Made by a program: the position numbers and the translations under genes | In this document: piece after piece, positions 54,739-64,000 of the stretch | Layout: every line of letters begins with the position of its first letter | Numbering within the stretch: the stretch's first letter is position 1 | Notes under the pieces: generated by a model | Told to the model about the DNA's origin: nothing | Databases searched by the model: none | Seen by the model: the letters and a program-made list of their open reading frames with translations, nothing else | Assembly: GCA_031002005.1 (NCBI GenBank) | Contig: JARYHS010011408.1 | Coordinates: forward strand, 224,109,473 to 224,173,472 | Source of the DNA: Vandiemenella viatica | Taxonomy: Eukaryota > Arthropoda > Insecta > Orthoptera > Morabidae | Reading direction: 5' to 3' | DNA: 64,000 nt

Positions 54739-55839
54739 AATGAATTTTCAGAATATGAAAGCTTGGGGTTAAAGTTAGAATTTAAGGTATGTCTTAAGAC
54801 ATTACGACACATTTATTTTACGAATATTCTAGCATCACATGAAAATTTCTGAGTCGATTTTAACCGAGTTTTCACAGTATCAACATGAGTAATAATTTCG
54901 CCTGCATGATTAAGAAATTACATTACTACATTACTGAACAACCTTAGATTATGTTAGAAACTAACATCTGAGTCAATTGCGAAGTGAATGAATATACTTT
55001 TTGCTCGAACCCCAGATATTTTAACTTCGCGGATTCAGCCTTTTATACAAATTTCAAAAGTGAATCCAAAATAATAATATCGTAAATAATGCTGATGGCC
55101 AGAGTCATTGTAGCTCTACTGCCAGAAATCGTGGTTAAAGAAAATCTCTGTTGTTTTTTCGTTATTAATTTCTCATATTCAATATGGCCATCTATGGCGT
55201 TTAAAAACTAAATCTCCCCAATGAAAGGAAAGAATATTTCAAATTTTGTTTAGAGTGGAGTATACAATATAGGTATTACTATTATATGCTTTTATTGTAG
55301 GCTATGGTCAGAGACATTGTAGTTGCGGGTTATGCCACATCTAATGGTTCTATCTTTGGTATTTTTCACCACACATTTAGAATTTCATTTAATGCTCCAG
55401 CGTTATGTAATGTAGAATCATAAGACATATCAAACAAATGAATTGAGATTCTAATCTTTAAAACGGTGAAAACCCCATCGAAATCTGCTCAGTAGTGTCT
55501 GAGTTTTAATTTTTCAAATTTATCCGGTTTTCGTTTAATAGATATAGTGAAATGTCGTAGAGAAAGGAAATCATGAACTGTTAACAGAAAATTATATTTA
55601 GGTTTTGTGAATATTTGATTACAATAACTCGCTAAATTTTATGAAACGTGTGCGGTATACTCGTAAATCTTCTCTCAAAATACAGAAAATATACCATAAA
55701 TCTTTTCACGAATCTTTCAAATAACGTTACTGAATTACAGACGTTTCATTAAGTATGACACAAAGACAATTTCGTATTAATCTGATTTCACTTTGTTTTT
55801 ATAAAAAAGAAACAACGGGCGCTAATATTTCACAAGCGA
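54739..55839. other. No gene seen; possible old dispersed repeat
   Basis: Two loosely similar stretches (AAAATTTCTGAGTCGATTTTAAC near 54841 and CCATCGAAATCTGCTCAGTA near 55474) suggest an old repeat. Nothing is coding. Confidence 0.3.
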
Positions 55840-56093
55840 TGCATTTACGTGGTTCATTGTTGGCCCCCGGCCGAGACATCCAGCGCTCGGGTGTTCCCGT
55901 AATCATTCGTGTAACCTCGGCGCTCTCCACAGCTGCGCCAGGCTCGAGTGCCCAGTGCGCGCTCAGTACGAGTTCAGCGAGCGACGGTCGCATTTCGGCC
56001 ACAACGTGATACGAAGATTCAGTACGGTAGCGCAATGCTCGGAATCGTTCTCCAGCCGACGTGACCGTAAAACAGCAGTGAGCGACTTGCGAC
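55840..56093 (+). promoter_or_regulatory. CpG-containing 5' region (promoter/5' leader) of the 56-kb gene
   Basis: A compact GC- and CpG-rich block (GGCCCCCGGCCGAGACATCC, GAGCGACGGTCGCATTTCGG) stands out from AT-rich flanks and ends at an ATG in the context GCGACATGGC. No TATA box is evident. A 137-codon frame on the opposite strand here is a composition effect. Confidence 0.45.
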
Positions 56094-56225
56094 ATGGCTG
56101 AAGCGGAGGTGGCGGTGAAGGCGGGAACGGCATCGGATGCCGAACCGACACCCGCCCCCACCACCACCATCAGCACCATCTCGTTGCAGAGCGGTGGCAC
56201 CAGGCTCGTCATTGCGCTCTTGCAA
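56094..56225 (+). CDS. First coding exon of an unrecognised host gene
   Basis: The ATG at 56094 opens MAEAEVAVKAGTASDAEPTP, continues APTTTISTISLQSGG and ends TRLVIALLQ at a consensus donor CAA|GTAAGT. It is 44 codons, phase 0. The N-terminus is low-complexity Ala/Glu/Thr/Pro, typical of disordered leaders, and the last residues turn hydrophobic, which may be the start of a domain that continues in the next exon outside the window. It is phase-compatible with exons a-c upstream only if those belong to a separate gene or if this is an alternative first exon. I do not recognise the protein. Confidence 0.55.
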
Positions 56226-57849
56226 GTAAGTGTCAGACACGCCCCCCTCGGGCCACGTGGGTCACACCTGGTAGCGCCAAGCGCGCGCTTACGGTTCCCT
56301 TCCTTTTTTTTGGTATGTCTTCACTCTCTATTAGTCAGCATGCTTCAGTTTTATTCAGATCATCACGTATCAAATTAAAACGGTACAGCACCCAACCTAT
56401 TATGTACCATAATGCACACCCACTATTTTACAATGCCGTGGTATGTCCCGACGAACCCGCATCTTCACACTTACCACTAAAACCAAATTTATGACACGTT
56501 TTCCTCATTATAGTCTACGTTTATTTCTTGTCATATTCGCCATTTCGACTTAGTTGCTCTTCATTTGTAAACTGTAGTTTGGTGAAGATAAAGTAAATGA
56601 TCATAAATGGATACTAGTCTACAGTTCGGCTCTTGAAAACAGGTTCTTCGATAGTGTTAAGTATTCCTTTGAACGAAATGAAATCAGGACCGTATCGCAT
56701 ACGCTTTTAATGTATTAAGAATTGTTAGGTAGTTTTTTTTAAATGTTATAAGTCATCTTTACTATGGAAGAAGGAGCAAAAAAAGATTAAGGACTGTGTA
56801 TTAAAGAAACCGTACTTTTATAGTCCTTTTAATTAAATTCTGAAATTTCTTATCTGAAAATTAGAATTACAGTTGATATAACGAAATGATAATTAACATT
56901 CTAATTGCATTCATACTTAAGAACTGTCTATTGATTACGTGGTTCGAGTGATTTTTGTGGACAGCTTGATTTCTAGAAATATTTTCTGCGAAATTCACTT
57001 TAGGTTGTTTAGTTTCGCAGTTCTGTAAACAGCAAATCAAAATGAAGAATAATTAATTGAAGATACCAAAATTTATATTTGTCCAGAAAAGGAACTTGAC
57101 ACTTGTAACAGAAACATTTTGCACCTGCCTGAAATGTGTTAAGACTTCCTCGAGAATATTCTTCTTCTGGCTGGAAACTTGAATGCTTCGTAAAAGCTAC
57201 AAGAATACAATGGAAATCTCGTGTCATGGTACCAGAGAAAATACAATCTCTCGGAGGAAAGTTGAATACATGGGAACGTCTTCAGGGTAGAAAATAAATC
57301 TGTACTGCCCAACAAGATAACATTAAGATTGTATCTATGTGTAGTAAATGACAGCAATCATGGGAAATATATTAACTGGTTGGAACACGTCATTAGGAAG
57401 GGAAGGAAGTGAATAGCTGGAGATCTGATCTACTGCTGCGGAGAAACAGCAACAAAGTTACCAGGCTGCGTAGTCTGTAATCTGCAGAACCTTAAATTAC
57501 ATCAATGTCTACTATTGCTTTTTGTTTTTAAGAAAGCAGTTGATCAAACCGACTTTCGAAACAGCCGTACGAAGATTATAATTTTTTTATGAACTGCTTA
57601 ATGACTGAACATACCAATTCAAGATCGAAATTGACTCTGGCTGCCGGCTATACCATTTTCTGCTACGTCAGTAATGTCTTTTTAATAAGCGAGTGCATCT
57701 TGCCTGAAACACTGCGCGGATAATCCGAGTCCTGATCGATGAAAGAAAAAATACCCAAATATCATTGTTGCATCCACAGAAGAAATAAGAAATTAGATGA
57801 GAACTTGGTATATATGTAATATAAACGAAAGTACAAAGGAACACAGGAA
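56226..57849. other. Intron-like; no exon seen
   Basis: After about 56330 the sequence is AT-rich. A stretch at 57350-57450 (ACTGGTTGGAACACGTCATT) hints at an old LINE C-terminus but is not supportable. Confidence 0.3.
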
Positions 57850-57975
57850 TCAGGGAGGCAGCATATTGAGAGAATGAATGAAGAAAGAATCCCACTTCTT
57901 GCGATGCATGACAAACCAGAGGGACGTAGGAAGACATGGTGTAAAAGTACAAAGACGGAACGGCCATTAATATGC
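57850..57975 (+). pseudogene. LINE C-terminal fragment
   Basis: The + strand reads ERMNEERIPLLAMHDKPEGR then RKTWCKS, the 'RM-E-RIPK--L--KPEGRR-RGRP--RW' block near the C-terminus of RTE/R1-type non-LTR elements. No other domain is recognisable nearby. Confidence 0.45.
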
Positions 57976-58444
57976 CTAATCCTTGAAATTAAGAAGAAAA
58001 AAACCATAAATAAAAGATATCATAAAAAATAAATTAATAAAAAATATAAAATGCATACAATATTCGTATATACTCTAATAAGGATGTAGGAGAGCATAAA
58101 CCAAACTTTGTAAAAATCGTTGATATTTCAACGACCTGACGAAAATCTGGTATTTCTGAGATAAGAAGATATGACTGCAGTGTTACTATAATGAAATATA
58201 TTTCTAGATAGCATCAAAGAGAGTGGCGTTCCATAAGATTTAAGTTATGATCTTTTTATAAGAACCTTTTCGTAGGTGTAGCTGTGTGCTGATAATAATT
58301 GATAGGATTGGTTAATAATATAGGTACAGAAAAAAAATTAGCTCCATATAAGTTAGATGTATTTTTGACATTTTACTTACTACTAATATACACACCAAAG
58401 GACGGACACGACTTCAACACACACAAAACTTAAACACCCATGCC
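57976..58444. other. No gene seen
   Basis: AT-rich sequence without supportable features. Confidence 0.3.
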
Positions 58445-58522
58445 CTCCGTCGGATTTGAACCGGCAACCCTCGGCACGCCGATCCAGTGCTCTAGCCCAT
58501 AGGCTTTCGAGCACGGCGTTTT
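58445..58522 (-). repeat. tRNA-like SINE head, third type
   Basis: On the - strand TGGGCTAGAGCACTGGATCG (A-box-like) and GCCGGTTCAAATCCGACGG (B box) are well spaced for a tRNA. The acceptor stem does not close and there is no Pol III T-run right after, so a SINE head is more likely than a gene. Confidence 0.45.
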
Positions 58523-58829
58523 CGCAATATTAGTATCAGATATCAATGACAAGCATCATAATGTTCAGAAAATTCTATTATAGCCTTACATATAACGTTA
58601 TCGTGTTCAAACCGCTATGTTCCTTGAAATCTAGACTGCAATTTTGCACTATTTCAAAACTTCCTTTGTTCGATGTTCCGTGAGAATTGAAAAAAATACA
58701 GTCACATAACAATGTACATAAAACTTAAAGTTTTTTTTATCAACATTCTGATTAAGGTGAATGTTGTAGAATGAGATAGATGTCTGTATCTTCCAAAGCA
58801 GTACAGGCAAAAGGGTGTGGAAAGATTTT

Positions 58830-58945
58830 CTTTCGTAGTTATGGTATCAGGGATTGTAATAAGTTACCAAGAGAAATGGTTAATAGTTTACCAAAACGCT
58901 GAAAGAATTTAAAGTTGAAATTTGTAGAAGGCAATAGTAGACGGG
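58830..58945 (+). repeat. CR1-like LINE 3' fragment
   Basis: Frames read GIRDCNKLPREMVNSLPK and KEFKVEICRRQ, matching GVRDWNELLREMMNNLPRTLKEFKDKICRGQ, with one missing base near 58905. Confidence 0.65.
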
Positions 58946-59848
58946 CACACGATAGTTTAATTTTTATTTTTTATTTTTTTTTACAACTTCCGCAAATTTT
59001 GTAGTAATACTTCTTAATATCAAGTGATTAATGGGTGATGACTACCTTGCAGTTTGTAAATTATTCCCTTAATAATCCACGTTTCAAATTTTTCTCGATA
59101 TTTTAATTTCGTTTTTGACTGGAAGTGCACCTTACGCCTTGAGGTAACTCACAATCGGAATCGGAAGTAAAATTGGCTGAGGCAGGACTGCCAACGTTAC
59201 GGACTTGATCTCTATTCTCCCTCCATATTCCGAATGCGGAACTAATGTCCTAGCCTATTTTTAGTGCTCTGGGTGGGACCATAAGGTTCCGCTGTCCCTT
59301 GCACAAATTCTAATAATCTGTCATCCACCGAATTATTGAAATCAGACAGTGAATAAACTAATTATTTACTCGTTGATCCCATATCGACATTCCGGTAGCA
59401 ATGACGTTGTTCACCCATGCATGCAGGATTGCCACGCCCATCGCTGTGTTCCATCTGCTTCAGTCCAGTTTACAAGTGTGGAAAGTCACGCAAGTCATGT
59501 TGGGACTCATTCTTCCCGTCGTAATTCTATTCCTAATTTTCGAGTTTAATTTTTATATTATGCCAATCATCTTAAAAGTTGCTATTGTTGTGAAGAAATG
59601 TAGACGTCTTCCTCAAATTTCTGAACATAGAAACGATATGATTTGAGATATATATAAGTGTAAAATATTTTCGGAGGTGATAGTATGAATCAAAATGAGA
59701 CATAAATGTCCAATAAACATTGGGTCACAAACGCATCCTTTCGGAGTCAATAGCAGTCCGCAATGTGACGCCCCGGCCCGTCCAAGGCAATGCATGCCTC
59801 AGCCCTTCGGAATAAAGAATCACACACTCTTTGAAACTGTCTTTGTTG
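58946..59848. other. No gene seen
   Basis: T-rich start, then mixed sequence. A GC-rich patch at 59750-59810 is unassigned. Confidence 0.3.
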
Positions 59849-59849
59849 C

Positions 59850-60072
59850 AGTTAACGTTCTGGCCTCGCATTCGGGAGGACGTGGGTTCGAATCCCCGTC
59901 CGGGCATCCAGATTTGTGTTTTCCATGGTTTCCCCAAATCACTCCAGGCGAATGCCGGGATGCTTCCTTCAAAAAGGCCATAGCCAAATTCCTTTCCGTT
60001 CCTTGTCCCCAGTCCCATCCCGCCTCTAATGACCTTAGCCTTCAACGAGGCGTAATGCAATAAGAAAAAAAA
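59850..60072 (+). mobile_element. SINE, 5'-truncated copy
   Basis: Starts GTTAACGTTCTGGCCTCGC inside the tRNA-like head, then has GGGTTCGAATCCCCGTCC, ATCCAGATTTGTG, GAATGCCGGGATGCTTCC and an A-rich tail. The A box is lost. I see no clear target duplication. Confidence 0.75.
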
Positions 60073-60139
60073 AGAAAATTATGGACTTATCCACAGACTC
60101 CCAGCTACAAGACTGATTCATAAATTGTGATATACATAG

Positions 60140-60400
60140 AACAGCTAAAAACTATGCCCTGGGTCTAGCAGATCAAAAAAGACCTGGAAAGAGCCAACAT
60201 AAACTCATCAGAAATCATAGACAGACAAACATACAGAGAAAATATTAACAAATGGGAAGTACCGCCAGAGAATGGAGTCATTAAGAGACCGGGGACGGAG
60301 TGGACTGAAGAAAGGAAGAGAATCCAAGGGGGAAAAATGAAAGCAATATGGAAACTTAGAAAACTGAATCGTTAAGGCTTTGCGTGATCCGACAGGATCC
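60140..60400 (+). pseudogene. LINE C-terminal fragment, same family as 5.9-6.2 kb
   Basis: One frame reads TMPWVQQIKKDLERANINSS-like sequence, EIIDRQTYRENINKWEVPPE and TEWTEERKRIQGGKMKAIWK. The shared pattern with 5905-6172 is 'W---K-DL ... I-DR--YR ... WTEERK ... KM---WK'. Here the frame is open for longer. Confidence 0.55.
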
Positions 60401-61000
60401 AATTGCAGATATATGACCGTTACACACAACAAGTACTCTAAACGAAATAGTGTAATAATTTCAAGGATTTTAAGCCGAACTTGTTTCAGTTCTCCTCACC
60501 ATTAAGCTTTAAAATGATTAACTCCATTCCTCAATAAATATGAACTTTCTTTGATTTATTGTTTAACTCAGGTGTATCTCATATTTGCCGTCATGAAAGC
60601 TATGTGTGACCATGCGGTTCGCTGTGGAACGGGGTGGCTGTTTTTGCGAAACGCCTTATTACCTGGAGCGCGTAGTTTTTGTGGGCAGGCACCAGGTAAA
60701 ACCCAAACACAATAGGAGCCTAGGTATACAACAGGCGAGTGCTGCAGGACAAACACATTGGACTCTAAACCCGACGCTGACTTTCTATATATTTATCACA
60801 CCATTAATACTTCAAAAAACTATCAGATTTAAAATTGAAAAATTAATGCCATAAGTATTTTTTAACCAGATTCTAAATTCCTGAGCTTCGATTATTTTAC
60901 CGCGAATAAAGTCACCAAAAGGAAGACCACTTGAATGGGATGGTGTTAGAAAGAGATTGAAAGCAGTGATAGCAGTTGAGAAATGGTAATGGAAGGTGAA
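60401..61000. other. No gene seen
   Basis: An 82-codon frame at 60606-60854 covers a GC-richer patch but has no recognisable motif, and I do not call it. Confidence 0.3.
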
Positions 61001-61235
61001 TTTTTAAAGCTTTATAGCTCTTTGAAGTTGAGATCATTAAAGCTTGGAGAGGATCGTGAGAATGGAATGGGAATTAATTCGGGCATGGGATTTTGAAGTA
61101 AACATCCCGGCATTTGCCAGGAGTGATTTCTGGAAACCATGGAAAATAGAAATCTGGATGGCTGAACAAGGTATCAAACCCTGGTCCTCCAGAATGCGAG
61201 GCCACGAAGTTAGACGTTAATCGCTTAATACCCAG
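61001..61235 (-). repeat. SINE, degraded copy
   Basis: In reverse orientation it has CGGCATTTGCCAGGAGTGAT, CCATGGAAAATAGAAATCTGG and GTCCTCCAGAATGCGAGGCC, the central and head blocks of the SINE at 14660. Confidence 0.65.
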
Positions 61236-62099
61236 TGGGTTCGGTGAAAGGGGAACTTCAGAGAGACAAAGATGGATGAAGTATTAGTCAACACCCAGAT
61301 CCAGTGAACTGGAACGGGACCGGATATGTATGCATGTGCGGTTGTGTAGTAAAAGACAACCGTTATTAAATCCAAGATCTTCTTTTTCGTCTTATTAGAC
61401 GTTAATAACCAAAGTATGTGTTCTTCAGTGCTGAATAGAAGTTTATATCGTTTGATTACTTATGTTGCATTGCTCAAACTTATTTACAGGTATAATACGC
61501 TAGAACTATTTCGCAATTCTGCTGAGTAGCCATGTTGTGCGTGAGTTTCATGCATCCTGCAAAATGGTTTCTGTCAGTATAGCTTCCACTTTGCTGTCAC
61601 ATCAACGTTGTAGCACTGCCGGCAAAATTACTGTTGTATTGTTGCCTGAGTTTCTTCCCTCTATGACCTCTTTGATAATTACAGTTGTTTAAACTAATGC
61701 TTGTGTATTCATTTAATCGAGTCTTGAATCTATTTGTCAAACGTTTCAGTATTAGTAAGTTTAGAGATAATTTTTTTATGTGTGTATCTGTGCCTGTCAC
61801 TTATTCAAGAATCCGTTTCTCTGAAGTCCTTGAATACGATTGAACACGGCTACGTCATTTCCTTTGCGGAGTTGGCAGCAAAAAAAAAAAAAAACTGTAC
61901 ATGCAGCTCTCTGCATCCCGCTTTTTCTTCCTATATGTCACAGATAAGTTCCAGTTTCGGCAAATCTTCTTGCCGGCTATTTCTTTCTCTCTCCCTGTTT
62001 CCATGTCTTGCACATAACCTGACAAGCACATCATTTCATATCAGTAGATCATTCTGTTTTTCATAACTTACATCTAACTGATCAAGAATGTTTGATTCG
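61236..62099. other. No gene seen
   Basis: Mixed AT-rich sequence with a 13-A run at about 61880. Nothing is supportable. Confidence 0.3.
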
Positions 62100-62470
62100 A
62101 TTTTATTGCAATGGAGTACATGTGTCAGTAACTATTTCTTTATACACCTGCTTTACAATTTCTTTGAGTAAGATATCGTCACCCAACTACTTTTGTACTT
62201 TACGAATTTTAAATTCTTTCAGTGTTTCTGGTAACGTATTCAACATTTCCCTTGGTAATTTATTCCAAACATGACCGCCTTACATAAAAAAAGAAAATTT
62301 TCTGACTCCAATATACCTAAAATTAAGTGACGCCTTGTGGTAATTGTGATCTTTTTCCTCCTAACTCTTCTATCAATATCCATCCAAGCCTCATCGTCAG
62401 TACATGTTTTATACTCTTCTAGCACTAGCTTCACCCTCCTCCTATCCCTATCTTGTCTACCACTTCAAGG
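62100..62470 (-). pseudogene. CR1-like LINE 3' end, old copy
   Basis: The left edge TTATTGCAATGGAGTACATG is the family terminus. Further right, on the - strand, KLVLEEYKTCTDDEAWMDID matches RVMGVYRAYTGDEAWKDIA. The order of blocks is collinear with 24173-24490. Confidence 0.65.
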
Positions 62471-62639
62471 CAACAAAAACATCTTTTCACCTAAAGCGAC
62501 GATTCAGCCAATGTTTAATTCACTTTTGGTGGTATGACACCTAACGTGATAGCTAATACCAGGACAACCACCGTATGCCAGCTTTAAGAACTTACCACCT
62601 AAAAAACAACCTTCATCCACTTTTTTTTAACCTAATTCT

Positions 62640-62850
62640 TGTTTTGTTTTACGTCTCGTCCATAAGGGAACTATTAGAATCGGAATATGATTGTTGACAA
62701 GAAACGGGATGGAAATCTTAAGAATCATTCTGCCATTCGTCTACTGTGATTCCAGGAAACCGTGAAAAATTATAATTTGGATGACCGATAGCGGAATCAA
62801 ACCTGTGTACTCCAGAATTCCAGCCCCGAAAGCTATCGCCCACCCACTAT
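62640..62850 (-). repeat. SINE, degraded copy
   Basis: Reverse-oriented blocks TGATTCCAGGAAACCGTGAA, AATTTGGATGACCGATAGC and GTACTCCAGAATTCCAGCC follow the SINE order with many changes. Confidence 0.5.
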
Positions 62851-63096
62851 GTTCTGTCCTATTATCGTCTTCAAGCAGGTTTATAGCCGATCACCACATG
62901 ACATTACCCGTAATGACTGCTTTACATAATAATAGGGGTGTGGGATTGCCAGGCTGTAGATAAAACATTATCAAGTTTCACATACTTAAAATGCTTTGCT
63001 GCACTTTTCTTTATGTTAGCTGTAAAATTAAGGCATTTATGAGAACTAGAGATCGCCCAGTGGCCGAAATTCGACCATAATTCATTAAGTTAATTA

Positions 63097-63099
<3 letters not shown>
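62851..63099. other. No gene seen
   Basis: Short AT-rich spacer. Confidence 0.3.

Positions 63100-63141
<42 letters not shown>
63100..63141 (-). repeat. 42-base T run
   Basis: An uninterrupted T run, read on the - strand as an A tail. No retroposon body could be identified next to it. Confidence 0.9.
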
Positions 63142-63142
<1 letters not shown>

Positions 63143-63185
63143 TAACAGAGTAATAATTATTGCAAATAGTTTCTTGAATTTGTTC

Positions 63186-63730
63186 TATTGCGTTTGAAAA
63201 TTGTCCTATCGGTATCAAGTTTAGTACATACATTCCAACGTAAGCTTCGAATGTGTGGAAATGAGGAAAAATCACTTCAAATGTGAGTAGATGCACACAT
63301 GTTATTAAGCAAGAAATACACGTTATTACATGTCGATATTATTTCTGTGTGTTTCTTACTCTTAATTTTTGGTCCAGGCTGCATTTCAACCTAACCACAA
63401 CTGCTATTAGTTACGGTAGACGCCATACAATATATCTTAGCACTGAAAAACAATATGTCAGCCCTCACAGAGAAATCGTAACTGTTACATGATTTTCTAT
63501 TTGCACGTGGAAAGCAGTTTTTATTCAATACTGTAGACTTAAAAACACGTGGAATAAATGTCAACAGTTATGAACGTGTATTTCTTGCGTAATAATATGT
63601 ATGCATCTACCCACATTTTTCCTTATTTCAACATATTCGAAGCTTACGATATACACTTTAAATCAAATATTATCGCCTAAGGAATGTGTGTACCAAATTT
63701 CAGACCGACAGGACAATATTTGTAGGTTCC
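63186..63730. mobile_element. Long-TIR MITE with GGTCCAGG core
   Basis: The arms at about 63190-63335 and 63565-63728 are inverted copies, sharing CGTAAGCTTCGAAT, GAGGAAAAAT, GTAGATGCA and GCAAGAAATACACGTT, with outer ends around ATTGTCCTATCGG/CCGACAGGACAAT. The centre contains GGTCCAGGCTGCATTTCAAC then CTAACC, the same word found inside the GATATCTCGAG-family elements. No coding capacity. Confidence 0.7.
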
Positions 63731-64000
63731 GACGTAATGCTAAACTCAGTATATAAAGACTTTGCTGCCATTCATGTAATCACTTTTTTTTATTTAACTA
63801 CCAGTTCAAATGGTGGCTCACCATCATATTACAGCTACATCAATTTGAACTGCATCATTGTAACATCGTATATCTACATGTAAATCACGATTTAATTAAT
63901 TCCGAATATACTCCGTTTCGAAATGTTGCTTCTATGTAAATTCAGAGATTAGGCTCGACTCTTTGGTTTCACCAAAGACCACAGAGTATCTCAATGCTGG
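63731..64000. other. No gene seen at window end
   Basis: AT-rich sequence; nothing supportable. Confidence 0.3.

Noticed and set aside
55799..56212. 137-codon frame on the - strand
   Set aside because: It mirrors the GC-rich leader and first exon on the + strand, has no splice context or recognisable motif, and is expected from base composition.
58445..58522. tRNA gene on the - strand
   Set aside because: A- and B-box-like words are present, but the acceptor stem does not pair and the anticodon arm is not convincing; a SINE head fits better.
60606..60854. 82-codon frame in a GC-richer patch
   Set aside because: No recognisable motif, splice signals or repeat identity; left unassigned.

Overview
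The window looks like AT-rich, repeat-dense nuclear DNA from an insect with a large genome. The evidence is widely spaced exons with GT/AG splice signals, tRNA-derived SINEs with a conserved central block, and relics of CR1-like, RTE-like, Penelope-like, Tc1/mariner and hAT elements. The SINE and RTE types resemble what I know from polyneopteran insects (locusts, stick insects, cockroaches, termites), but I cannot name a species. There is no bacterial-style gene arrangement, no CRISPR array, no rRNA gene and no convincing functional tRNA gene.

Host coding sequence is sparse and all on the + strand. Three candidate internal exons at 5419-5498, 9009-9227 and 15137-15376 join in phase 0. They encode an acidic, Ser/Thr/Glu-rich, probably disordered stretch of a protein I do not recognise, with introns of 3.5 and 5.9 kb. 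A GC-rich block at about 55.84-56.09 kb leads into a 44-codon first exon (56094-56225) with a perfect donor site. It is either the start of a second gene or an alternative promoter of the first. No other host exons are convincing.

Region by region. 0-9 kb holds SINE and LINE debris and a Tc1/mariner relic with very long inverted ends (2586-3290). 9-13 kb is a mosaic of LINE pieces in both orientations with a hAT-type MITE. 15.6-18.5 kb is a complete TIR-bounded DNA transposon carrying a split, frameshifted transposase-like gene (the family I know as DUF7869-type) and six copies of one short motif. 18.5-24.1 kb is featureless AT-rich DNA. 24.1-27.8 kb is a long CR1-like LINE on the - strand whose reverse transcriptase region is almost intact. 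27.9-33.5 kb has two Penelope-like relics, one a head-to-head inverted pair inside a single 14-bp target duplication, plus a Tc1-like relic. 36.1-39.4 kb is a nearly full-length RTE-like LINE. 40-55 kb is rich in small non-autonomous DNA elements: four or five with 8-bp hAT-type duplications, including a perfect tandem dimer; a family with internal 159-bp repeat units; and a deleted Tc1/mariner element with an HTH domain. At 51.4 kb a truncated RTE copy is flanked by a 92-bp target duplication. 56-64 kb holds the first exon and more SINE, LINE and MITE debris.

The most interesting item is the 2.83-kb transposon at 15636-18466, followed by the MITE dimer, the palindromic Penelope insertion, the 92-bp duplication and the GATATCTCGAG repeat family. 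Everything here is read by eye; superfamily names are family-knowledge inferences.
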